Origin: Roseivirga sp. E12
GTDB lineage: Bacteria; Bacteroidota; Bacteroidia; Cytophagales; Cyclobacteriaceae
Reading direction: 5' to 3'
NCBI RefSeq assembly: GCF_017592825.1
Contig: NZ_JAGFMD010000001.1
Coordinates: forward strand, 186,001 to 250,000
DNA length: 64,000 bases
Shown piece by piece: positions 35,731-42,923 of the stretch; within the stretch, counting starts at the first letter, position 1, and each line of letters starts with the position of its first letter. A program made the translations under genes and the position numbers. Under the pieces are notes generated by a model. It did not search any database. It saw only the letters and a list, made by a program, of their open reading frames with translations, and had not been told where the DNA came from.

Positions 35731-35979
35731 CTATTTCTGATTGATTAGTTTTCTGAGAAACTCAGCGCTTTTCTGTCTTTTTAAAAATCTCTCACGTTGA
35801 ATAGCCGCACTTTTGTGACCAAAAGTTTCTGTATAGACCAATTTCCAAGGTTTTTTAGTCGATGTGTAGCCGCGGTTTGAGTTGTTATGTTTTACCAATC
35901 TTTCTTCTGGGTTATGGGAATACCCGATGTAGAAGCTACCATCCTTCTCACTTTTTAGTATGTAGATATAGTATTTCAT
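35731..35979 (-). CDS. GIY-YIG nuclease-domain protein
   Basis: 82 aa from ATG 35979. A single GIY-YIG domain (COG2827-type): Y4-I5-Y6, Y17-I18-G19, R27 in ERLVKH, and the Glu-containing helix IQRERFLKRQKS. This class of small stand-alone GIY-YIG proteins is widespread, and its biological role is poorly defined; the fold makes single-strand nicks. The gene lies exactly between two 45-bp direct repeats of the tRNA-Asp 3' end and terminator, with the start codon touching the right repeat. That location suggests a minimal mobile or homing-type unit at the tRNA gene. Confidence 0.9.
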   Translation of the reverse strand: MKYYIYILKSEKDGSFYIGYSHNPEERLVKHNNSNRGYTSTKKPWKLVYTETFGHKSAAIQRERFLKRQKSAEFLRKLINQK

Positions 35980-36024
35980 AAACAAAAAAGCCCCAGATTT
36001 CTCTGAGGCTTTAAGCGGAACGGA
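35980..36024. repeat. 45-bp direct repeat, right copy (with intact tRNA)
   Basis: Contains the tRNA-Asp terminator (hairpin 35987-36012) and the 3' acceptor strand of the intact tRNA. Starts 346 bp after the left copy. Confidence 0.9.
35987..36012 (-). terminator. Terminator of tRNA-Asp
   Basis: On the minus strand AAAGCCTCAG-AGAAAT-CTGGGGCTTT followed by TTTG, starting 4 nt after the tRNA 3' end. Confidence 0.85.
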
Positions 36025-36089
36025 CGGGACTCGAACCCGCGACCTCCTGCGTGACAGGCAGGCATTCTAACCAACTGAACTACCGCTCC
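36016..36089 (-). tRNA. tRNA-Asp (GTC)
   Basis: 74 nt on the minus strand. The acceptor GGAGCGG pairs with CCGTTCC, including one G-T pair, with G as discriminator and no encoded CCA. The D-loop contains AGTTGGTTAGAA. The anticodon stem CCTGC/GCAGG encloses loop CTGTCAC with anticodon GTC. The T-arm is GCGGGTTCGAGTCCCGT. The gene is intact despite the duplicated 3' end nearby. Confidence 0.96.
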
Positions 36090-36265
36090 AAAATGTCTTT
36101 TTGTGTGCCTTTCGTTTAAGGTGATGCAAAAGTAGTACCCTTCTTTTGATTTGCAAACATCAAATCAAAAAATATTGATCTGAAATCGTTGAAAAATCAA
36201 GCATTGATACACGTGGATTTCTAAGTGTCTTTGATTGAAGTCTTTAGCAAAAATATTAGCCTGAA

Positions 36266-36868
36266 TTAGTTTCTGAGCTTGAAAGTAATTGTATAAAGTC
36301 TATGGCTAATTTCTAATTCTTGAAGCACCCCATCTTTGAAAGTGTGAAGTTCCTTTTTGCCATCATGCTCAAAATAGAAGCTATTCTGGTCCTTCATGAT
36401 CATGTTTAGCATTCCTCCCGTAGCCAGGGCATAGGATTTGGTACCATTATCAGGCACCTCAAAGTAGTAATAGTCGGCACCTACTAAATCCTTTTGATCG
36501 AGTTTTGATGACTTGCCATCTTTGTTTAGTTCGTAGTGCTCATCTCGAAAGACCGTATGCACAGAGTTTTTGAGGTGCCCATTGGTTCGAGATTCAGCTT
36601 CTCCAATCAGCAGCTTGTTGTCCATATAAGTCGAGCTACTCTTGAAGTCCACAACAATCTTTACAATCATATGTGCTTCAATGTGAGTGTCGACAGTGAT
36701 TTTTGTGGCCTCATCATTTACTTCTCGAATCACCTTCATTTCGCCTACCTTATCGCCTCTGATAAAAGCATCATAAGTCAACGTTTGGCCATTGACCGAG
36801 CTGGTAAATAGGGTAATAGCAATGCAGATCAACAACAAAGTGGATGTTCTAAGAAACTTTGGGTACAT
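36266..36868 (-). CDS. DUF6134-like exported protein
   Basis: 200 aa if started at ATG 36868 (MYPKFLRTSTLLL). An upstream ATG at 36886 directly abuts the start codon of the divergent gene and is less likely. The signal peptide ends near SVNGQ. Strand-rich sequence: YDAFIRGDKVGEMKV, SSTYMDNKLLIGEAES, then GKSSKLDQKD, matching my memory of DUF6134 (an exported beta-barrel-like protein that may bind a lipid or hydrophobic ligand). The function is unknown. Confidence 0.65.
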   Translation of the reverse strand: MYPKFLRTSTLLLICIAITLFTSSVNGQTLTYDAFIRGDKVGEMKVIREVNDEATKITVDTHIEAHMIVKIVVDFKSSSTYMDNKLLIGEAESRTNGHLKNSVHTVFRDEHYELNKDGKSSKLDQKDLVGADYYYFEVPDNGTKSYALATGGMLNMIMKDQNSFYFEHDGKKELHTFKDGVLQELEISHRLYTITFKLRN

Positions 36869-36886
36869 CTGTGTGTTTGATAACAT

Positions 36887-37171
36887 ATGGAATACAATAT
36901 ACTGGAGAAAGAAAGCGAAACCAAAGGGAGCTTTTATATAGAAGAGGGCGGTAGCATCCTTGCTGAGATGACCTACTCAATAGCCGGTCCTGAGAGAATC
37001 ATTATTGACCATACAGAAGTCAGCGAAGCATTACGCGGTAAAGGGGCAGGTGTTCAGCTTGTTGCATATGCTGTTGCCTTTGTCAGGAAAAAAGGAATCA
37101 AAATGTTGCCTTTATGTCCTTTTGCGAAGGCTACACTCTTGAGACACCCTGAGTGGAAAGATGTTTGGTAA
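36887..37171 (+). CDS. Small GNAT-type N-acetyltransferase (YjdJ-like)
   Basis: 94 aa. One GNAT_2-type domain of the short YjdJ class: AEMTYSIAGPERIIIDHTEVSEALRGKGAGVQLVAYAVAFVRKKGIKMLPLCPFAKATLLRHPEW. Acetyl-CoA binding is shown by R-G-K-G-A-G. The CPFA motif followed by an HPEW end is diagnostic of this group, whose acceptor is unknown. The start codon adjoins the upstream ATG of the divergent DUF6134-like gene. It ends 8 bp from the convergent SUMF1-type gene. Confidence 0.9.
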   Translation: MEYNILEKESETKGSFYIEEGGSILAEMTYSIAGPERIIIDHTEVSEALRGKGAGVQLVAYAVAFVRKKGIKMLPLCPFAKATLLRHPEWKDVW

Positions 37172-37179
37172 GGCTCCCT

Positions 37180-38574
37180 TTAGTTACTAGGAGCCGTTCT
37201 AACATAGCGTTGACTGTAGGCTATTGATCTTTTACCACCTGACCAACTGGCATAGGTTCTGTAAGCAATTGGACTGTGTGGGTTGATGTCACTTTCATTC
37301 TTGCCATGTTGGTAATAACCGCCACCTCGGTAACCATATCCACCTTCCTCGGCAATTCCCTTGGGCCAATCGCTGTTAGTAGCCTCACCGTTTTCTCCTG
37401 TTCGGCCATCACCATGCGTGCCTCTGTAGTTTCTCCCGATCGGATGCCCAATGCTCACACATTTTTCCCATAAGCTACCGGCCAAATCCATCACCCAGTA
37501 GTAGGAGGCTCCATACAAGTGTCTGTTGTCATTGGATATACTTGCTTCATTCAGACCGTTCTTTATTTTAAGGTTGTCATCAAGATCTACAAAACGGGCA
37601 AGACCTGCTTTGTTGTCTGTTCCCCATGGGTATTCATGGGCCATTGGTGTTTTAGGACCTCTTGCTGCTTTCGTATACTCCAACTCTGTCATGGGTCTTA
37701 ATCCTGCCCAATCGGCCATAGCAGCTCCATCATCCCAGGTAATATAATTACATGGCCTGTCGGGAAATTCGGTCTTGTAAATACCATCAGCCAACTTAAT
37801 ACTGCCTCTGCCTTCGTAGTATTTTTCCGTATTGTGGGGGCTTAAAGATTGCGCAACATCCGGTGCCAACCTGTTGAGGAATTCGGTATAAAAGCCTTGT
37901 GAGGTCTCATATTTCATGATGTAAAAGGGTTGTACACCCTTCGGGAAAGTACCCGGTACAGGGCCTGCCTGATCTCCCGTATAAATAGGATAACGTCCGG
38001 CATTGTAAAACAGGGCATTGTCTTTTGGACCAATCTGAATTACCTGTTCTTCCGAATCAATTTGATACAGCCCCTTGGGTTGACCATTCTCATCCGACTT
38101 ATATAAAGCTGCAAAATCCATTGACTTTGGATCGGGGTCACCAAGCGTAAAACCACCTTGGGGAATGTAGACCATCTCTAGGGCAAAAACCTCTACAATA
38201 GATTCTTCACCTGCATTCTGTAAAGATTTCTCATCCAATTTTAGAGTTACATTGAAGCTTACATCTCCGCGGTGATTGTTTTGTGGTTCAACAAATGCAC
38301 CTACTTGGTCTTGGGGCAAGACGATTTTGGCATCCCTGGCTACATCATGGCCTCGTGAGGCTAGCTTGACGTGTTGGTAACCTGAAGTAGTTTTGACTTT
38401 CACAAAAACCCAAGCAGCATCATGGTTTCGAGCATTCTTCCAGCCATTTTTCCATGATAAAGTGAATTTGACTTCATTCTTGTTCTTATTCCAGGCGATT
38501 TCATTGACTGAAATGTCTGTTGCGAAAGCATTAAAAGCCGTGACCAAAAAGAGGGTTAGAATCAATTTTTTCAT
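37180..38574 (-). CDS. Exported SUMF1/formylglycine-generating-enzyme-like protein
   Basis: 464 aa with a signal peptide (MKKLILTLFLVTAFNAFA). The N-terminal 130 residues form an Ig-like strand-rich domain. From about residue 130 the FGE-sulfatase fold is seen (FALEMVYIPQGGFTLGD, FYIMKYETSQGFYTEFLN, PCNYITWDDGAAMADWAGLRPMTELEYTKAARG, then YGYRGGGYYQHG and AYRTYAS). No copper-binding Cys pair is obvious, so true formylglycine formation is doubtful; many homologues are binding scaffolds. The start overlaps the permease stop by one base, so it belongs to the PadR-permease operon and is probably linked to that transport system. Confidence 0.87.
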   Translation of the reverse strand: MKKLILTLFLVTAFNAFATDISVNEIAWNKNKNEVKFTLSWKNGWKNARNHDAAWVFVKVKTTSGYQHVKLASRGHDVARDAKIVLPQDQVGAFVEPQNNHRGDVSFNVTLKLDEKSLQNAGEESIVEVFALEMVYIPQGGFTLGDPDPKSMDFAALYKSDENGQPKGLYQIDSEEQVIQIGPKDNALFYNAGRYPIYTGDQAGPVPGTFPKGVQPFYIMKYETSQGFYTEFLNRLAPDVAQSLSPHNTEKYYEGRGSIKLADGIYKTEFPDRPCNYITWDDGAAMADWAGLRPMTELEYTKAARGPKTPMAHEYPWGTDNKAGLARFVDLDDNLKIKNGLNEASISNDNRHLYGASYYWVMDLAGSLWEKCVSIGHPIGRNYRGTHGDGRTGENGEATNSDWPKGIAEEGGYGYRGGGYYQHGKNESDINPHSPIAYRTYASWSGGKRSIAYSQRYVRTAPSN

Positions 38575-41207
38575 TATTCGCTTCTTAAAGAGGTGGAAGG
38601 ATTAACCAAGGCGGTTTTTAGGCCTTGGAAACAAATGGTAAGAATGGAGAGTGCTAGAGAAGCTAGACCGGCAAATACAAAAATCCAGATGTTCAAATCG
38701 ATTTTGAAAGTGAAGTTCGCTAACCACTCTTGAGAAAAGTACCAGGCTGCTGGCCAGGCGATCAGGTTGGCGACTATCACCAGTAGGGCATAGTCTTTTG
38801 ACAGAAGTTTAAGTATGCTGATGACAGAAGCACCAAGAACTTTACGAACGCCAATTTCTTTGACCCTGAGGAGGGTCGAATAATTAGTCAAGCCCAAAAG
38901 GCCTAGTGCCGCGAGAAAAATAGAGATGATGGAAAAGTACCCCACCATTTGACTGATTTTGCGCTCGCTTTCATAGATATCATTTAGTCGATCGTCCAAA
39001 AAGAAAGGAGTAAATGGTCGCCCGGGTTCGAACTGATTCCAGACAGATTCCAAGTTCTCTATTGATTGGAAAATGTTCTCAGGACGTATTCTAATGGCCA
39101 TATATGCATACCAACCAGGGCTGTAGGTGATAACGAGAGGTCTGATTTCTTGCTTGAGGTCTGCAAAATGGAAGTCTTCTACAACACCTATTACTGGCCT
39201 TCCTTTTCTAGCCCAGCCAATATGTTTGCCTTCCCAAGCTGCGCTGTCCCATTGATTGGCTGCGGACTCATTAATTATGAAAGCCTCCTTATCAGTTTCG
39301 AGATCTATGGAGAAATCTCTGCCCTCCTTAAGCTTTAAGCCGAAGGTTTTTACAAAATCAAAGTCAGCAAATAAACCAGGGATGTTTTGAGACTTCTGTT
39401 GCCCTTCGAATCGGAAAGGCCTGAGGGGTACATCATTTCCTAGTATATCAGACATGGCAGAGGCGCTGACAACCGAGCTGTTTTTGAATAGCTCTACCTT
39501 GAATTCCTCAGATTGGCGCTTGATGCTCGTCCCTCGAATCGGAACCATGACCACCTGTTCTTTGGTAAAGCCCATGTCTTTATTGAGTAGGAATAAGTGC
39601 TGCTGATTAACCACTATGGCGCCAATGATTAGAATAACGGAGGTGGCAAATTGAAACACCACAAGGCTTTTCCATATCCATGGCGACTTTCTTCCGGTCA
39701 ACTTTATATTCCCAATTTTCAAAGCATCAACTGGTTTAAAGGATGTCACCAAGAAGGCAGGGTATATACCGGCTAGTAAGCCGATGAGCATTGTGAAAAC
39801 GACAATTGTACTGATGAAAATAGGGTGGAATAGGATGGAGAAGTTGACTGGTGAGTTAGTAATCTGTTCAAAGGGCTGAGTGAGAATAGAGACCAGCCCA
39901 ATCGCAATAATTAGGGATATTAGGCTGGTGAGCAATGACTCGGTAAGGAATTGGTCAAGCAATTGTCGTTTGCTAGACCCCATTACTTTTCTGACTGCGA
40001 CTTCCTTGGCACGTTGTGATGACCTTGCAGCACTTAGATTCATGAAATTGATCACCGCAATGATGATTATGAATATGGCAATTGCCACTGCTATATAAAT
40101 GGATTTGTAGTCGCGGTTGACCTCAATTTCTTGATATAGTTGAGACTTGAGGTGAATGTCTGTGAGACGCTGAATTGGAAACTCCAGAAATGGAGCCATA
40201 CTCGCAGGAAAGTGTTTAGGGATAAACTCATCCGTGTATGTCTGTAACTGCTCCTGAGAAAAACCATTGGGTACTTTGGCATAGGTGTGACATGGATTCC
40301 AATACCAACTTTTATCTCCAAATCGGTTGCCCGTTGCTTCGAATACCTCATCAATGTTCATGAGTGTTGAAATGAAGTCGAAGTGGAAGTGTGAGTTAAT
40401 GGGGACTTCTTTTGCAATGCCCGTTACAACCAAGGGAAGCTTGTTTTCGAAATGGATCGTTTTTCCCATGGCTGACTCATTGCCAAAGTACTTCTTTGCC
40501 ATTCTCTCCGTAAGGATCAGAGACCTCGGGTTATCGAGAGCAGTTTCTTTGTTTCCTTGAACAAGCTCAAAGGAGAAAACATCGAAAAACGTTGAGTCTG
40601 TAAAGAAGAGCTTCTCTTCATAAAATGACTTTCCTTCTTCTCGATAAGTCATTAAGGGTACTTTTTGAAAAGTCTGATATAGTCGTGTTGTAACAATATC
40701 AGGGTAGTCGACACTGAATGTTGGACTGAAAGGGAAGGGGATGCTTGCTGACTTCTCTTCTACAACACCTTCTTCATTGCTGAAAATTTCCGAGAAGCGA
40801 TAGATGTTCTCAGCATCAGAATGAAATTGATCATAAGTCAACTCATTGAAAACGAAGGAACTGATCAGAATAACAGAGGCTAGGCCTATTGCCAGTCCTG
40901 ATATTTTAATCATTGAATAGAACTTGTTTTTTAGGAGATTCCTGACCGATACTCTATAGTTGTTTCTTAGCATGTTGAAATAATTTAAGTTTTTGTACCT
41001 GCTGCATTTCTTAAAGTTGGCGGACTTAAAAGACCTTAAGACTTCCCAGACAAATAGGAACTGGGCCCTGACCGACCCAATTTTCTCAGCTCTTAGATGA
41101 TACATTTCATGCAAGTCGCCCTGTATCTCGTTGACCAGCGACTTGTCACAGTACCATTCAAGAAACTTATCCGCCCATTTCGGTGGTGAAGTTGTGTTGT
41201 TACTCAT
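38574..41207 (-). CDS. FtsX/MacB-like ABC transporter permease with prefix domain (second)
   Basis: 877 aa. Same architecture as the 17.4-kb permease: prefix domain (SPPKWADKFLEWYCDKSLVNEIQGDLHEMYHLR), TM1 (ISGLAIGLASVILISSF), a periplasmic MacB domain, TM2-4 (about 375-495), TM5 (LVVFQFATSVILIIGAIVV), a second periplasmic domain and TM6-8, ending NPSTSLRSE. The two share the layout but are clearly diverged. One-base start/stop overlaps link it to padR upstream and the SUMF1-type gene downstream. No ATPase gene is nearby. It probably forms an exporter or envelope mechanotransmission device controlled by its own PadR. Confidence 0.92.
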   Translation of the reverse strand: MSNNTTSPPKWADKFLEWYCDKSLVNEIQGDLHEMYHLRAEKIGSVRAQFLFVWEVLRSFKSANFKKCSRYKNLNYFNMLRNNYRVSVRNLLKNKFYSMIKISGLAIGLASVILISSFVFNELTYDQFHSDAENIYRFSEIFSNEEGVVEEKSASIPFPFSPTFSVDYPDIVTTRLYQTFQKVPLMTYREEGKSFYEEKLFFTDSTFFDVFSFELVQGNKETALDNPRSLILTERMAKKYFGNESAMGKTIHFENKLPLVVTGIAKEVPINSHFHFDFISTLMNIDEVFEATGNRFGDKSWYWNPCHTYAKVPNGFSQEQLQTYTDEFIPKHFPASMAPFLEFPIQRLTDIHLKSQLYQEIEVNRDYKSIYIAVAIAIFIIIIAVINFMNLSAARSSQRAKEVAVRKVMGSSKRQLLDQFLTESLLTSLISLIIAIGLVSILTQPFEQITNSPVNFSILFHPIFISTIVVFTMLIGLLAGIYPAFLVTSFKPVDALKIGNIKLTGRKSPWIWKSLVVFQFATSVILIIGAIVVNQQHLFLLNKDMGFTKEQVVMVPIRGTSIKRQSEEFKVELFKNSSVVSASAMSDILGNDVPLRPFRFEGQQKSQNIPGLFADFDFVKTFGLKLKEGRDFSIDLETDKEAFIINESAANQWDSAAWEGKHIGWARKGRPVIGVVEDFHFADLKQEIRPLVITYSPGWYAYMAIRIRPENIFQSIENLESVWNQFEPGRPFTPFFLDDRLNDIYESERKISQMVGYFSIISIFLAALGLLGLTNYSTLLRVKEIGVRKVLGASVISILKLLSKDYALLVIVANLIAWPAAWYFSQEWLANFTFKIDLNIWIFVFAGLASLALSILTICFQGLKTALVNPSTSLRSE

Positions 41208-41530
41208 TATTCAAAAGATAGTTTTGGGGCCATACTCCAAAGTGCCTCTCTCTGTTTATTGAGGTCTTTGGCCATTTGATATCCTACACTTGTGATCGAG
41301 TATATGCGTTTACTGCGTCCCCCTCTAAGGTTTGTTGAACCCCCAACCCTTGACTTGATGAAGCCTTTGTCTTCAAGGCGCCTGAGGACCGTGTGAATGG
41401 CTGGTATGGAAATCGTCTTATTAAACTGTTTAGAGTATTCTTCAGAAATTGATACTGCATAGGCATTGTCATTCAGTACGATGACTATCAATAGAATAAT
41501 TTCTTCCAGCGATCCAATGGATTTATTCAT
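41207..41530 (-). CDS. PadR-family transcriptional regulator (second)
   Basis: 107 aa from ATG 41530 (MNKSIGSLEE); an upstream start at 41563 would extend it across the candidate operator. PadR winged helix: SLEEIILLIVIVLNDNAYAVSISEEYSKQ, HTVLRRLEDKGFIKSR and the wing R-G-G-R-S-K-R. The stop overlaps the permease start by one base. It is about as similar to the 17-kb PadR as typical paralogues, both keeping the pattern K-S-R-V-G/E-S-R-I-G, then T-N-L-R-G-G. Likely autorepressor of the three-gene operon. Confidence 0.92.
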   Translation of the reverse strand: MNKSIGSLEEIILLIVIVLNDNAYAVSISEEYSKQFNKTISIPAIHTVLRRLEDKGFIKSRVGGSTNLRGGRSKRIYSITSVGYQMAKDLNKQREALWSMAPKLSFE

Positions 41531-41550
41531 TGTTTTTTTATTTAATAAAT

Positions 41551-41565
41551 ATTTGTATAACAAAT
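41551..41565 (-). promoter_or_regulatory. Candidate PadR operator (second)
   Basis: Perfect 6-bp dyad ATTTGT-N3-ACAAAT, 20 nt upstream of the padR start codon, placed where it would cover the promoter. Assigned by symmetry and position only. Confidence 0.45.
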
Positions 41566-41628
41566 AAATTAAAAAAAGCAGAAATCACAAAGTTTCTGCT
41601 GAATTGAATATGCTTACGTGAAAGGGGG

Positions 41629-42087
41629 CTACCAGGTTGAGGTTTTTAAATCTCTGGTTGCTTTTAGAATGTCTCTTCGGCTTACTTGGCCTATTAATTT
41701 ATCATTGTGATCTACAACAGGGAATCTTCTAAAGTGTGTTCTCAGGAATTTTGAGGCTATGTCCAAGACATCAGCGTCCATTGAGACAGTGGCAACCTTG
41801 TCACTCATATAATTTTCAACACTGATTCTACCGTGGGGCAAGTTATGATAAGCTTCATCAACCATAATCTTGAGACAGTCTACTTCAGAGAGTATTCCCG
41901 CGATTCGTCCGCTGTCATCTACAACGGGGGCTCCTGAAATCCTGAGTTCCAAGAAGGTATCCATTGCCTCAGCAATGCTTTGATCCTTATGAAAGGTGAT
42001 CACATCCTTTGTCATATAATCCGTTACAGGTCTGTACTGATTGACTGTTTTTGGTGGTTCTGGTGTTTTTACGCCCGTGAAATTCAT
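41629..42087 (-). CDS. CBS-domain protein
   Basis: 152 aa, with two CBS motifs: MTKDVITFHKDQSIAEAMDTFLELRISGAPVVDDSGRIAGILSEVD (about 28-75) and MSDKVATVSMDADVLDIASKFLRTHFRRFPVVDHNDKLIGQVSRRD (about 95-142). CBS pairs form a Bateman module that binds adenine nucleotides. No enzyme or channel domain is fused, so it is a stand-alone regulator or stress protein. It is monocistronic; neighbours on either side lack a functional link. Confidence 0.93.
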   Translation of the reverse strand: MNFTGVKTPEPPKTVNQYRPVTDYMTKDVITFHKDQSIAEAMDTFLELRISGAPVVDDSGRIAGILSEVDCLKIMVDEAYHNLPHGRISVENYMSDKVATVSMDADVLDIASKFLRTHFRRFPVVDHNDKLIGQVSRRDILKATRDLKTSTW

Positions 42088-42231
42088 GATGCCTTTTGTT
42101 TATCTTCTGAAAAATTACTGAGAAAGGGTATAGAAATTACGGATAATTTCACGAAAGACAAAATAAATTTCTGACTATGTTAAGAATGAAAGAATAATAA
42201 GTTGTTATTATGTATTCTTACAGAATTTTAA

Positions 42232-42750
42232 TCAGGAGTGATGAGGGTTTTGGTTATACAGTTTGATCTTTTCGGTTAACAACCTATAATCGATTTTTCC
42301 ATGCATATCCTTCAAGTGCTCTAGAATGGCCAAGCTTTTATTGATTTGCTTGTCAATGCTCTTCACCTTACTCACAATATAGATTAAACTACGTTGCTTG
42401 CCGGGAGTCAAGGCATGAAAATATTCACTCCCTTCCTCATCCTGATCCAAAAGCACCATAAGGCTTTCTGGCATTGGAAGACCGTATTCTGAAGTTTCCT
42501 TCTCCAGTCTAAGTTCTACTTTTTCTCCTAGACGAATGCCGAGCTTTAGTCTATTGGTTTTATTGATCATAATGTAGCTAGCATCATTCAGAGGCATCAA
42601 AGAACAATGCATTTTGATCATCCCGTTTACACTACAGATGACACGTCTGTGATCGTCACTCGACATTTTCTTGGTTACTTCACTACTGATTGGGAAGTGA
42701 TAACCCCATATGCCCTGATCAAATTTCTCCAGTGTTGTTGTGACAGTCAT
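42232..42750 (-). CDS. DUF1905/YdeI-family protein
   Basis: 172 aa. The N-terminal half is a DUF1905-like small barrel (IWGYHFPISSEVTKKM, RRVICSVNGMIKMHCSLMP, YIMINKTNRLKLGIRLGEKVELRLEKE). The C-terminal half has the helical YdeI/OmpD-associated pattern (FHALTPGKQRSLIYIVSKVKSIDKQINKSLAILEHL). In the family this pairing is common and has been tied loosely to bacteriocin tolerance; the biochemical role is unknown. It is cytoplasmic, and divergent from the Oar-like receptor. Confidence 0.82.
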   Translation of the reverse strand: MTVTTTLEKFDQGIWGYHFPISSEVTKKMSSDDHRRVICSVNGMIKMHCSLMPLNDASYIMINKTNRLKLGIRLGEKVELRLEKETSEYGLPMPESLMVLLDQDEEGSEYFHALTPGKQRSLIYIVSKVKSIDKQINKSLAILEHLKDMHGKIDYRLLTEKIKLYNQNPHHS

Positions 42751-42923
42751 TCTGTTTAAATATATGGACTAGTCAGAGTTTAATGCAAGCCCTTTTTACT
42801 CAGTCAAGCATATTACCTATTCATGTCTTCTGTCGCAAGATTGCTCAATTTTCATGTTAATTTACTGTTACAATAAGGTTGTGACACCTACATTCGTGTT
42901 GTAAAGGAGATCAAACAAACTCA

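Noticed and set aside
37180-38574. True formylglycine-generating enzyme
   Set aside because: The copper-binding Cys pair is not evident, and no sulfatase gene is nearby.
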